From Rhodocyclaceae bacterium (GTDB taxonomy: Bacteria > Pseudomonadota > Gammaproteobacteria > Burkholderiales > Rhodocyclaceae): 64,000 nucleotides of DNA. Within the stretch, counting starts at the first letter, position 1. Each line of letters begins with the position of its first letter. The stretch lies in contig JAOAHQ010000067.1 of NCBI GenBank assembly GCA_026415155.1, forward strand, positions 124,001 to 188,000, written 5' to 3'. Shown piece by piece: positions 42,251 to 50,871 of the stretch. Both the position numbers and the translations under genes were made by a program. The notes beneath the pieces were generated by a model. The model made no database searches. It saw only the letters and a list, made by a program, of their open reading frames with translations, and had not been told where the DNA came from.

Positions 42251-44044
42251 ATGAAGCAAGGCAAGGAAAAGTCCGCCGGATGCGAAATCTGCGCGGATAC
42301 CCTGAAAGAGATGCTGGCGGTGCCGGCAGAAGGTTTGCTGGTGCGCTTTCGCCCGATCGCGGATCTCGACGCCGGCGGCATCCTGGGACATTTGGCGTCG
42401 ATCCATGGCGCGCCGGACAAGCTCTTGTGCTCGCCGGCGCGTCTGCTGAGCGTGGCGCGCCATCTGGGCAAGAGCGGCGAGCTGTTCCGCAGCTATGCGA
42501 GCCTCGTCATGCACCGCTTCGTTGCCCACCGGGGCGAGGGGCACTTGCTGCTGCCGCTGTTTCACGTGCCCGAGGAGCTCGGCGAGCAAACGGCCGAGAT
42601 CCTCGTCCAGGCGGCCGGGGAGGCGGGTTTGCCGCGCGAGCGCCTCATCGCCATCCATCTCGGCGTTGGCGCGCTCGAAGGCGAGCCGCTCGAACGGGCC
42701 CGGCGCGCAGCCCAGGCCTTGAAGGAGCGGGGCCTGGCCGTGGCGGCTGGCATCTTTTCCTGTCCGCGTTCCGAAGCGTTGCTCTGGGAGCGGCTCGCGC
42801 CCGATTATCAGCTCATCGAGGACGGCATCCTCGAAAACTACGAGCCGAATCTGCTGCGCATCAGCCCGTATGCCGAGCTCGCCGTCAAGCACGCAGCGAG
42901 CGGGCGGCGCATCATTGCGCTCGGCGTCGATTCCCTGATCATGCTCAAGGTACTGCAGGGGATGCAGATCGCCGGCGCCGGAGGCGCCTTCATCGGCAAG
43001 CCGGTCTCGATTCCGACGCGCACGCTTTCCGCGGCGGCCCACAAGGCGATCGCCGAAAAGGTCTCCGGCGGCAGCGAGCGCCGCAATGGCGGCATGCACG
43101 TGCTCGAGAAGATGCTGCAGACTATCCCGCCGGTTGCGCCGGAGACGCACGCCGATGAAGTATTTGCGCTCTTCGAACGCAACCCCGATCTACGCGCAGT
43201 CGCCGTCGTGCGCGACGACACGCCCATCGGCCTCATCTCGCGCTACGACATGGTCGACAACATGGCGCGCCCTTACCGGCACGAGCTCTATGGCCGCAAG
43301 CCCTGCACGCGCTTCATGGATACCGAGCCGCTCGCCGTCGATATCCACCTGCCGCTCTCCGAGCTGTCGGAAGTCGTCGTGCATGCCCATCCGCGGCATC
43401 TGATCAGCGGCTTCATCATCACCGATGCCGGCAAATACCTCGGCATCGGCTCGGTGCAGGATCTGGTGCGCGAAGTGACCGCGATGCAGATGGAAGCGGC
43501 CAAGTATGCCAATCCGCTTACCCAGCTGCCCGGCAACGTGCCGATCAACCAGCACATCGACAACCTCCTAGCGGCCAAGGAATACTGCGCCATCGCCTAC
43601 TGCGATCTCGATCATTTCAAGCCCTTCAACGACGTCTATGGCTATGCGCGCGGCGACGATGTGATCCGGCTCACGGCGCGCGTACTGACCGAGGTCTGCG
43701 ACCCGGAAATCGATTTCGTCGGCCATGTCGGCGGCGACGACTTCGTGCTGGTCTTCCGCAGCCCCGACTGGCAGGCTCGCTGCGAGCGGGCGCTCCGGAT
43801 GTTCGGCGAGGAGATTCTCGGTTTCTTCTCGCGCGACGACATCGAGCGCGGCGGCTATGTCACCGAAAACCGCAAGGGCGTGCCGGAATTCCATGCCCTC
43901 ACGGCCTTGTCGATCGGCGTCGTCGAGGCCAAACCCGGCATGTTCCGCTCCCACCTCGAAGTCTCGGTCGTGGCCGCCGAGGTCAAGAAAAAGGCCAAGG
44001 GCATCAAAGGCAACAGCCTCTACGTGAATCAGCGCGCCTATTGA
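42251..44044 (+). CDS. EAL-like / CBS pair / GGDEF-like protein with degenerate catalytic motifs
   Basis: A 597-residue soluble protein. The N-terminal EAL-fold region (about 28-270) lacks the EAL motif (RFRPIADLDAGGILGHL in its place) and its metal ligands. Two CBS motifs follow (about 300-425), then a GGDEF domain (about 440-597) whose signature is GGDDF (494-498). This order is known from Pseudomonas and other proteobacterial proteins that bind rather than make c-di-GMP. It is thus more likely a c-di-GMP or nucleotide-responsive effector. I chose ATG 42251; a TTG 60 bp upstream would add 20 residues without better support. Confidence 0.88.
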   Translation: MKQGKEKSAGCEICADTLKEMLAVPAEGLLVRFRPIADLDAGGILGHLASIHGAPDKLLCSPARLLSVARHLGKSGELFRSYASLVMHRFVAHRGEGHLLLPLFHVPEELGEQTAEILVQAAGEAGLPRERLIAIHLGVGALEGEPLERARRAAQALKERGLAVAAGIFSCPRSEALLWERLAPDYQLIEDGILENYEPNLLRISPYAELAVKHAASGRRIIALGVDSLIMLKVLQGMQIAGAGGAFIGKPVSIPTRTLSAAAHKAIAEKVSGGSERRNGGMHVLEKMLQTIPPVAPETHADEVFALFERNPDLRAVAVVRDDTPIGLISRYDMVDNMARPYRHELYGRKPCTRFMDTEPLAVDIHLPLSELSEVVVHAHPRHLISGFIITDAGKYLGIGSVQDLVREVTAMQMEAAKYANPLTQLPGNVPINQHIDNLLAAKEYCAIAYCDLDHFKPFNDVYGYARGDDVIRLTARVLTEVCDPEIDFVGHVGGDDFVLVFRSPDWQARCERALRMFGEEILGFFSRDDIERGGYVTENRKGVPEFHALTALSIGVVEAKPGMFRSHLEVSVVAAEVKKKAKGIKGNSLYVNQRAY

Positions 44045-44062
44045 GGCTCGTTATCGAGCGAG

Positions 44063-44085
44063 GCCGTCCCGCCGGCGCCGACTTT
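44063..44085 (+). repeat. Dispersed 23-bp repeat, copy 11 (22/23, intergenic)
   Basis: Plus-strand copy with A12 changed to G, in the 50-bp gap between convergent genes. Identical to the copy at 9520. Confidence 0.85.
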
Positions 44086-44094
44086 CGCAGAGGC

Positions 44095-44463
44095 TCAGGC
44101 GATCAGCTGGTCGGTGCGGCGCAGGCGCTCGGCCAGCACGCGCATGACTTCGAGTGCGAAGTAGGGAGCTTCCGCGACGAGGAAGTTGAAACGCTTCGGC
44201 CCGATCTCGACGAACTCGCAATCCGTCTTGGCCAGCACGCTCGCCGAGCGCGGCTCGTGCGGCCCGATGATGCCCATCTCGCCGACGATCGTGCCACAGC
44301 AAGCTTCTTCGACGACACGATCCTTGACGAGGATGTCGGCGCGGCCGGCAACGAGCACATACATCTTCTCCTCGCTCGGATCGCCTTCGCGGAACAGGTA
44401 TTCACCTGCCTTGATCGTGACGAAATAGGGTTCGTGGCGGAAGAGGTCGAATATCAGGGACAC
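44095..44463 (-). CDS. Stand-alone cyclic nucleotide-binding domain protein
   Basis: A 122-residue protein comprising one cNMP-binding fold (IKAGEYLFREGDPSEEKMYVLVAGRADILV, then GTIVGEMGII as the phosphate cassette), with no DNA-binding or catalytic domain. It resembles the protein at 15396-15923 in form. It is convergent with the preceding gene and divergent from the PP2C gene; its own promoter must share the 169-bp gap with the Pho-box promoter read the other way. Ligand and partner are unknown. Confidence 0.85.
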   Translation of the reverse strand: MSLIFDLFRHEPYFVTIKAGEYLFREGDPSEEKMYVLVAGRADILVKDRVVEEACCGTIVGEMGIIGPHEPRSASVLAKTDCEFVEIGPKRFNFLVAEAPYFALEVMRVLAERLRRTDQLIA

Positions 44464-44563
44464 GGCGCATCTCCACTTGGATCATCAAGGGGATTTTGTG
44501 CCGCTCATGTTGCAGCGCTGTGACATGACCATCGCAAGGGCGCCTTCTTACAGCTCACGCCCC

Positions 44564-44597
44564 TTGTCATCAAAGGGTCATCCGGCCTGCCTATAGT
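44564..44597 (+). promoter_or_regulatory. Pho-box promoter upstream of the PP2C-GGDEF/EAL operon
   Basis: TTGTCAT (44564-44570), 4 nt, GGGTCAT (44575-44581), 10 nt, then TATAGT (44592-44597). Spacing equals that of the pstS and phoX promoters. Half-sites match CTGTCAY at six and five of seven positions. Confidence 0.6.
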
Positions 44598-44632
44598 GCC
44601 ATTCCCCATTTTGATGCACCGAGGTATCGGCA

Positions 44633-45757
44633 GTGAAGATCATGATCGTCGGACGCGATGAGCCTCAGCGCCAAACTATGACCCGTCTGCTCGAAGCCGA
44701 TGGGCACGAGGTGAGGATCGCCGCTGCGTGTGGCGAGGCCTTGCGGCTGTATGCGAAGCTGCAGCCCGAGCTCGTGATCATGGATGTCGCGCTCAACGAT
44801 GGCGATGGCTTCCTCTGCACGCAGCGCCTGCGTTCGCTCGCCGGCGAGCGGCTCGCGCCCGTGATCCTCGCTACGCCGATCGAGGATGCGGCGACCTTAC
44901 AGCGCTTCATCGACTGCGGGGCAACGGACTTTCTCGCCGATCCCACCGATGCGCTCGCCTTGCGCGCCAAGATCAATGGCCATGCCCAGGCGCTCGGCGT
45001 CTATCGCCATCTCGAGCGCTTGAGCGAAAAGTTCCATGAGGAGATCCGCTTCGCCAAGCACATGTTCGATGCAGTGCTGGGGCGCAGTCCCGGCGTCTCT
45101 TGCCTGCAGCATTGGACGCTGACGGCCGGGCATTTCTGCGGCGACTTGCTGATCCACGCGACGACGCCTGACGGACGTCTGCACCTTTTGCTCGGCGATT
45201 TCACCGGCCATGGCCTTGCGGCGGCGGTCGGCGCATTGCCCGCTTCCGAGGTGTTCTTTGCGATGAGCCGCAAGGGCTGTGCGATCGGCGAGATCGCCGC
45301 GGAAATGAACCGCAAGCTCCATGCGCTCTTGCCGACGGGGCAATTCTGCGCGGCCACGCTCGTCTCGGTCGATGTCGTCGATGGCCATCTGGAAGCCTGG
45401 ATCGGCGGCCAGCCGCCGCCCATGCTTTGCGATGGCGGACGGCGCCTCGTTGCCGAGCTTCCCTCGCGGCATCTGCCGCTCGGCATTTTGGCGCCGGAAG
45501 AATTCGATGCCTCGACGCAAACCCTCGCCGTCGGCGACTATGACCACCTCTTGCTCTACAGCGACGGCCTCATCGAGGCGCGCAATCCAGCCGGCGATGT
45601 GTTCGGCGCGCACCGGCTCGTCGAGGCGCTTGCCTCACCCGCTCGCCGGCAGGGGCTGTTGCAACGGATCAAGAGCCGCTTGATCGCCTTTCTCGATGGG
45701 CTCGAGCCGCATGACGACGTCTCGGTGCTGCTGGTGAAGCTCGATCCCACGGTTTGA
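44633..45757 (+). CDS. Response regulator with PP2C-type (RsbU/SpoIIE) serine phosphatase domain
   Basis: A 374-residue protein. The receiver (1-120) has the phospho-acceptor in ELVIMDVALNDGDG, but the usually conserved Lys before Pro is Asp in DFLADPTD. The C-terminal phosphatase (about 150-370) has the metal motifs GDLLIH, LGDFTGHGL and DDVSVLLVKL. RsbU-type phosphatases act on anti-sigma antagonists or similar switches. The GTG at 44633, with GAGG upstream, was taken as start; ATG 44642 is an alternative. The GGDEF-EAL gene follows by 25 bp, and a Pho-box promoter precedes the pair. Confidence 0.9.
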   Translation: MKIMIVGRDEPQRQTMTRLLEADGHEVRIAAACGEALRLYAKLQPELVIMDVALNDGDGFLCTQRLRSLAGERLAPVILATPIEDAATLQRFIDCGATDFLADPTDALALRAKINGHAQALGVYRHLERLSEKFHEEIRFAKHMFDAVLGRSPGVSCLQHWTLTAGHFCGDLLIHATTPDGRLHLLLGDFTGHGLAAAVGALPASEVFFAMSRKGCAIGEIAAEMNRKLHALLPTGQFCAATLVSVDVVDGHLEAWIGGQPPPMLCDGGRRLVAELPSRHLPLGILAPEEFDASTQTLAVGDYDHLLLYSDGLIEARNPAGDVFGAHRLVEALASPARRQGLLQRIKSRLIAFLDGLEPHDDVSVLLVKLDPTV

Positions 45758-45782
45758 TCCAGTTTGCGAGGGAGCGAGAGAC

Positions 45783-47810
45783 ATGGAGCGCCTGCCAGCC
45801 TTGCTTGACCGCGCCGAGAAATCTGCAACGACTTCGCCCGGTAAAGAGGGTGTCTTCGCCAGCCTCATCGTCGATCGCCAGGGACTGATCCGGGCAGCTT
45901 CACCGGCGGCCGAACGTCTCCTTCATGCGCCGCCGGGAGGATTGGTGGGGCGTCACTGCGGTTTTTCCTGCAGCCCGGGCGAAGAGAGCGAGATCGACAT
46001 TCCCCTGACCCACGGCGAGCGCCTCAAAGCGATTATCCATTGCACCCTCACGGAGTGGGAGGGCGAAGCCGCCTGCCAGATCACGATCAAGGCCCAGCCC
46101 GGCCGGCGGAACGTCTTTCACGGCAATGAGCTCTTGCGCGCCTTGGTCGCCTATTCGCCGCTGGCCATCATCGCGACCGATCTGTCGGGCTGCGTGACGC
46201 TTTGGAATCTCGCCGCCGTGCAGCTCTTTGGCCGCAGTGATGTCGAGATGCGCGGCGAAAAGCTGCCGACGCAGGCTGCGAGTCATGGTGAATCGCTCTA
46301 CGACCTCTTCGAGCGCGTCATGGGCGGCGAGTCTCTCCATGGCGTCGAAGTCAATGGCCTTTTGCACGAGGATGGTACGCCCTTGGAACTCGAAGTCTGG
46401 GCGACGCGCATGAACAACGAACGCGGCCTGCCTTCCGGCGTGCTGATGATGTTCGGCGACATCTCGAGCCGCAAGCGCATCGAGGCGCACATTCGCCGCG
46501 TCGTCGGCCACGACCTGCTCCCCGGGCTGCCCAACCGCCGTCAGTTCCAGAAGCAGTTGCAGCGCCTGCTCAAGCACAAGAAGCAGGGCGAGATGCTGCC
46601 CACCCTCGTCCTGCAGCTCGGGCTCGACCGCTTTCGCACCATCAACAAGTCGCTCGGCCCTTCGAACGGCGATCAGCTCCTGCGCGAAGTGAGCCGCCGG
46701 CTTGCCGAGGCGCTCTATGAAACCGACCTTCTGGCGCGCACCGGCGGCGACGAGTTCTCGATCCTTCTGCGCGGCACGCATCAGATCGAGGACGGTGCGC
46801 GCGTGGCCGACCGGCTGCGCCAGCGGCTTGCCGAGCCTTTCCTCATCGCCGGCCAGGAGGTGTTCGTCACGGCGAGCGTTGGCGTTGCCGTGGCGCCGGA
46901 CGATGGCCTCGAGGCCGAGGATCTCATCCGCGCCGCCGACAGTGCGATGGCGCGCGCCAAGGAGCAAGGCGGCGACAGCGTGCAGTTCTTCACGCGCGAG
47001 CTCGATGCCCAGGCGAAGAACCGTCTCGTCCTCGAAAATGCGCTGCGCCATGCGATCGACCGCCAGGAGCTCTTCCTCGCCTATCAGCCCAAGGTCGATC
47101 TGGTGCGCCGGCAAGTCGTCGGCGTCGAGGCGCTCTTGCGCTGGCGGCATCCCGAGATGGGGCTCATCCCGCCGGCGAGCTTCATTCCGCTGGCCGAGCA
47201 CTGCGGCCTCATCGAGCCGATCGGCCTCTGGGTCATCGAGGAAGCCTGCCGCCAGCTGCATGCCTGGGATCGCGCGGGCCTGCCGCCGCTGTCCATGTCG
47301 GTCAATGTGTCGGTGCGCCAGTTCCGCAACAACGATCTGCGCGACCAAGTGCACTTGGCCTTGGCGCGCCATCACCTCGCGCCGGAACGCCTGGAGCTCG
47401 AGGTGACCGAATCGATGCTGATGCGCAACACGCCCGAGGCGATCCGCATGCTGGAACGCTTGAAATCGCTGCGCGTGCGACTCGCCATCGATGATTTCGG
47501 CACCGGCTTTTCGTGCCTTTCGTATCTCGCCGATCTGCCCGTCGACACGCTCAAGATCGACCAGTCTTTTGTGCGCGGCGCTGACGGGCAGATCCGTAAT
47601 CCGCCGATCGTGCGCGCCATCTGCACGCTCGCGAGCGGGCTGGGGCTGCGCACCGTCGCCGAAGGGGTGGAGTCGCGCCAGCAGCTCGACTATCTCGCAT
47701 CTCAAGGCTGCGACGAGGTGCAAGGCTACTTGTTCGCTCCGCCGCTTTCGCCCGAAGCGCTCGCCGAGGGCGTGCTGTCGGGAAGATTGGGCGCGCTGCC
47801 GGCAGCGTGA
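45783..47810 (+). CDS. PAS-GGDEF-EAL cyclic-di-GMP protein
   Basis: A 675-residue soluble protein. A degenerate PAS-like region (about 20-105), a PAS domain (about 115-235), GGDEF (about 240-405, motif GGDEF at 321-325) and EAL (about 415-665, EALLRW at 447-452, DDFGTGFSCLSYL) follow in order. The EAL catalytic residues look complete. In the GGDEF domain the metal-site region reads LGLDRFRTINKSLGPSNGD in place of the usual DxDxFKxINDxxGHxxGD, so cyclase activity may be lost while GTP binding is kept. It is likely a phosphodiesterase, co-transcribed with the PP2C regulator. Confidence 0.92.
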   Translation: MERLPALLDRAEKSATTSPGKEGVFASLIVDRQGLIRAASPAAERLLHAPPGGLVGRHCGFSCSPGEESEIDIPLTHGERLKAIIHCTLTEWEGEAACQITIKAQPGRRNVFHGNELLRALVAYSPLAIIATDLSGCVTLWNLAAVQLFGRSDVEMRGEKLPTQAASHGESLYDLFERVMGGESLHGVEVNGLLHEDGTPLELEVWATRMNNERGLPSGVLMMFGDISSRKRIEAHIRRVVGHDLLPGLPNRRQFQKQLQRLLKHKKQGEMLPTLVLQLGLDRFRTINKSLGPSNGDQLLREVSRRLAEALYETDLLARTGGDEFSILLRGTHQIEDGARVADRLRQRLAEPFLIAGQEVFVTASVGVAVAPDDGLEAEDLIRAADSAMARAKEQGGDSVQFFTRELDAQAKNRLVLENALRHAIDRQELFLAYQPKVDLVRRQVVGVEALLRWRHPEMGLIPPASFIPLAEHCGLIEPIGLWVIEEACRQLHAWDRAGLPPLSMSVNVSVRQFRNNDLRDQVHLALARHHLAPERLELEVTESMLMRNTPEAIRMLERLKSLRVRLAIDDFGTGFSCLSYLADLPVDTLKIDQSFVRGADGQIRNPPIVRAICTLASGLGLRTVAEGVESRQQLDYLASQGCDEVQGYLFAPPLSPEALAEGVLSGRLGALPAA

Positions 47811-47819
47811 GGCGATGCG

Positions 47820-47842
47820 GCCGTCCTGCCAGCGCCGACTTT
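47820..47842 (+). repeat. Dispersed 23-bp repeat, copy 12 (22/23, intergenic)
   Basis: Plus-strand copy with position 8 T, between the GGDEF-EAL stop and phoX. It ends 4 bp before the phoX Pho box. Confidence 0.85.
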
Positions 47843-47846
47843 CGGC

Positions 47847-47880
47847 CTGTCACGCGTCTTTCACAATCGCGCGCTAGATT
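47847..47880 (+). promoter_or_regulatory. Pho-box promoter of phoX
   Basis: CTGTCAC (47847-47853), 4 nt, CTTTCAC (47858-47864), 10 nt, then -10 TAGATT (47875-47880). Half-sites match the PhoB consensus at seven and six of seven positions. The phoX start is 40 bp downstream of the -10. Confidence 0.8.
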
Positions 47881-47920
47881 CGCCGGCTGCCCATCCCCAT
47901 CCCACCCACAGGAGATTTTC

Positions 47921-49837
47921 ATGCCTCGTTTCACTTACTCGCGCGTTATTCTGGCGGCGGCGGTCTCCGCTGCCTTGAGCAGCTCCGTTTCTTCCGTCTT
48001 TGCAGGCGCACCCGCCCGGCCGGTCAAGATCGAATTCATCGGCATGCCGGCGCCGCAAACCGAAGACGAGATGATCAAGAATTACACGACGGCCCAGGCC
48101 AAGGTGACCTTCTCGAACGGCCAGGAGCGCATCTATCCGCTCACTTACCACACGCTTTACAAGAACACCGATGTGATCGCCACGCACAAGGGCAAGCGCT
48201 ACGCCGCCGGCCAGCTGTTCGACGTGGACATGAACCCGATCATCGAGCCCAAGGGCGATCCGGCGCTTTCCGAAACCGCCGATGCGAATACCTTGGTCCG
48301 CGTCGGCGGCAAGCTCTTCCTGGTGACGAACTGGGAATACGACGACGTGCTCGCCGACGGCCAAACCGCCAGCAAGGCCGAGGGCTGGCAGTCGCGCATG
48401 CCGATGACGATGAACCTCTCGGAAATCGTCCAGGACAAGAAGACCGGCAAGCTCAAGGTGAAAAGCCAGCAGCCGATCGACTTCTCTTCCGTCCATGGCG
48501 GCTGGATCTTCTGCAACGCCTCGCACACGCCATGGAACACGCATCTCGCGGGCGAGGAAGACTATGACCTGCAATTCGTGCCGGGCGAGAAGGAATTCAA
48601 GAAGACCCAGGCCGGCGTCAAGGCGATGTCTGAGGTCTATTTCCGCGGCAAGCGCGAGGCCAACCCCTACCACTACGGCTATGCGACCGAGGTGGCGGTA
48701 AAACCCGGCGGCCGCTATGAGGTCACCAAACACTACGAGATGGGCCGCGGCACCTGGGAGCTCGCCCAGTTCGCCAACGACGGCAAGACGGCCTTCCTGG
48801 GCGACGATGGCACCTATGCGGGCTTCTTCATGTTCGTCGGCAACCGCGCCAACGATCCCAAGGCCGGCGGCACGCTCTATGCGGCCAAGTGGCAACAGAC
48901 TTCGCCCGATGGCAGCGACGGCGGTACTGCCGATATCCGTTGGGTGCGCCTGGGCAGTGCTACCCACGACGAGATCAAGGCCTTGATCGACCGCGGCATC
49001 ACGATCAACGACATCTTCGAAATATCGCTCACCGAGAAACCCGGCTTCGTGCCGACGCGGGCCGGCTCTGCTGAGACGGTGTGGCTTAAGCTCAAGCCCG
49101 GCATGGAAACCGCGGCGGCCTTCCTCGAGACGCGCCGTTATGCGGCCTATCTGGGCGCGACGACGGAATTCACGAAGGGCGAGGGCCTCGCGATCAACCA
49201 TGCCGACAAGAAGCTCTACTACGCGATCAGCTACATCCAGAGCTCGATGCTCGGCAAGGACGGCGGCCCGGCTGACGACATCCGTCTGAAGGAAAACATG
49301 GCCGGTGCGACCTATACCTTCGATCTCGCCGGCGATCAGAAAGACACGGAAGGCAGGCCGATCACCTCCGACTTCGTGCCGGTGCGCGCCTATGTCGAGC
49401 CGATGCTCTTGGGCCGGCCGATCGCAGCCGATGCCAAGGGCAATACCGCCGATCCCGACTTCGTCGCCAACCCGGACAATCTCCATTACTCGGAGAAGAT
49501 GCGCACGCTGTTCATTGGCGAGGATTCCGGCACGCACATGAATAACTTCGTCTGGGCCTATCACGTCGATACGCAGAAGCTCGCACGCATCATGAGCGTG
49601 GCCGCGGGCGGCGAGGCGACTGGCCTCAAGGTCTATGAGGACATTGGCGGGCATGCCTATATCCTGGCCAACAACCAGCACCAGGGCGGCGACTGGGTCA
49701 AGTCGGCGCCAGCCGAGCTCAAGGCGCGGCTGGAGCAGCGTGCGGGCGAGGTGTTCGGCAAGAACCGCCATGGCGTGAATAACTGGCGGCTGGAGGCGCA
49801 TGTCGGGTATATCGGCGGCCTGCCGGCGTTCAAGTAG
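47921..49837 (+). CDS. phoX: PhoX-family alkaline phosphatase
   Basis: A 638-residue exported phosphatase of the PhoX (DUF839) family, which hydrolyses phosphate monoesters with an iron-calcium centre. The family hallmark around the active-site Cys is seen as CNASHTPWNTHLAGEE (Cys198). The tail NNQHQGGDW and the EDSGTHMNN segment are also family-like. The signal peptide (1-29) has a single Arg and no twin-arginine, so unlike typical PhoX it may go through Sec. A Pho-box promoter lies upstream, which supports a phosphate-scavenging role. A GGAG ribosome site precedes ATG 47921. Confidence 0.92.
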   Translation: MPRFTYSRVILAAAVSAALSSSVSSVFAGAPARPVKIEFIGMPAPQTEDEMIKNYTTAQAKVTFSNGQERIYPLTYHTLYKNTDVIATHKGKRYAAGQLFDVDMNPIIEPKGDPALSETADANTLVRVGGKLFLVTNWEYDDVLADGQTASKAEGWQSRMPMTMNLSEIVQDKKTGKLKVKSQQPIDFSSVHGGWIFCNASHTPWNTHLAGEEDYDLQFVPGEKEFKKTQAGVKAMSEVYFRGKREANPYHYGYATEVAVKPGGRYEVTKHYEMGRGTWELAQFANDGKTAFLGDDGTYAGFFMFVGNRANDPKAGGTLYAAKWQQTSPDGSDGGTADIRWVRLGSATHDEIKALIDRGITINDIFEISLTEKPGFVPTRAGSAETVWLKLKPGMETAAAFLETRRYAAYLGATTEFTKGEGLAINHADKKLYYAISYIQSSMLGKDGGPADDIRLKENMAGATYTFDLAGDQKDTEGRPITSDFVPVRAYVEPMLLGRPIAADAKGNTADPDFVANPDNLHYSEKMRTLFIGEDSGTHMNNFVWAYHVDTQKLARIMSVAAGGEATGLKVYEDIGGHAYILANNQHQGGDWVKSAPAELKARLEQRAGEVFGKNRHGVNNWRLEAHVGYIGGLPAFK

Positions 49838-49938
49838 GTAACGGCGGGGTCATGCTCTCCGCAGGCGAGCGCCGCCGTAGCGAGAGTGCGGTGCTTCCGC
49901 CTCCCGGAGTTTGAAAGGCACCGAGAGAATCAAGGGCG

Positions 49939-50871
49939 ATGCTCCCATGCTCGACTGATGAGGCAAAGCGCGGCGCCTGCCTCAATCGCCGCCTGACGCT
50001 CCTCTTTTCGCTCTATGCCCTGCTGCCGACGCTCGTCGTGCCGCTCTTGCTGCCGCTCTCGCCCCTGTGGGGCTGGCTGCTCTTGCCGCTCGCCTTGCTC
50101 ACCAACAGCTGGTGGGCCTTTCAGCACGAGGCGATGCATGGGCTGCTCTACGAAGACAAACGCATCAACCGACTGGTCGGGTGCTTGCATGCGATCGCCT
50201 ATGGCGCCGCGTTCGATCTGTTGCGCTGGGGACATTTACTGCACCACGCCCATAGCCGAACGCGGCGCGAGCGCAGCGAGGTGTATGAAGGCGAGCGGCC
50301 CAGCGCGGCCTTTGTCACCGGCTATTACCTGCGCCTCCTGGGCGGGCTGTATTGGGCCGAGGTGATCGGCACGCTGCTTTTGCTCCTGCCGCGCAAACTG
50401 CTCATGGAGCTCATCAAGGCGCTCGATCGACCCGACAACGTGATCGGTGAGCTTGGCGAGCGGCTGCTCGAGGCCGCCACCTTGCATGAGGCGCGCCGCG
50501 ATGCGCTCGCCGTGCTGCTCTTTCACACGGTCGTTTTCTGGCTCTATGGCGAACAGGCGTGGATGTATGGGCTGCTGCTCGTGGGACGCGCACTGGCCAT
50601 CAGTCTCGTCGATAACGTCTTCCATTACGGCACGGCGCTCGATGTGCCACGGCAAGCCATGAATCTTGCCTTGCCTGCGCCATTGTCGAGGATGCTGCTG
50701 CATTTCAACCTGCATGGCGCGCATCACTTGCGCCCTGGCCTCGCCTGGTGGCAATTGCCCGCTTATCATCGCGCCCATGAGTTGGGCTTTCAGGATCGGT
50801 GGTGGCCGGCGCTGTGGCGCCAATTGCGCGGCCCGATCGCAGCGGCGCGCCTGCCCGTGGCGATCGTTTGA
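49939..50871 (+). CDS. Membrane fatty acid desaturase-like protein
   Basis: A 310-residue integral membrane protein with about four to five hydrophobic segments. Three His boxes of the di-iron desaturase/hydroxylase superfamily are present: HEAMH (63-67), HLLHHAH (99-105) and HGAHHLRP near the C-terminus. It could desaturate or hydroxylate lipid chains or carotenoids; the sequence does not say which. It lies between phoX and a phytase-like gene, so a role in lipid change during phosphate limitation is possible but inferred. No Pho box is seen before it. Confidence 0.85.
   Translation: MLPCSTDEAKRGACLNRRLTLLFSLYALLPTLVVPLLLPLSPLWGWLLLPLALLTNSWWAFQHEAMHGLLYEDKRINRLVGCLHAIAYGAAFDLLRWGHLLHHAHSRTRRERSEVYEGERPSAAFVTGYYLRLLGGLYWAEVIGTLLLLLPRKLLMELIKALDRPDNVIGELGERLLEAATLHEARRDALAVLLFHTVVFWLYGEQAWMYGLLLVGRALAISLVDNVFHYGTALDVPRQAMNLALPAPLSRMLLHFNLHGAHHLRPGLAWWQLPAYHRAHELGFQDRWWPALWRQLRGPIAAARLPVAIV

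Noticed and set aside
49699-49721. A further repeat copy in phoX (AAGTCGGCGCC)
   Set aside because: Only the first 11 bases agree; the remainder does not.
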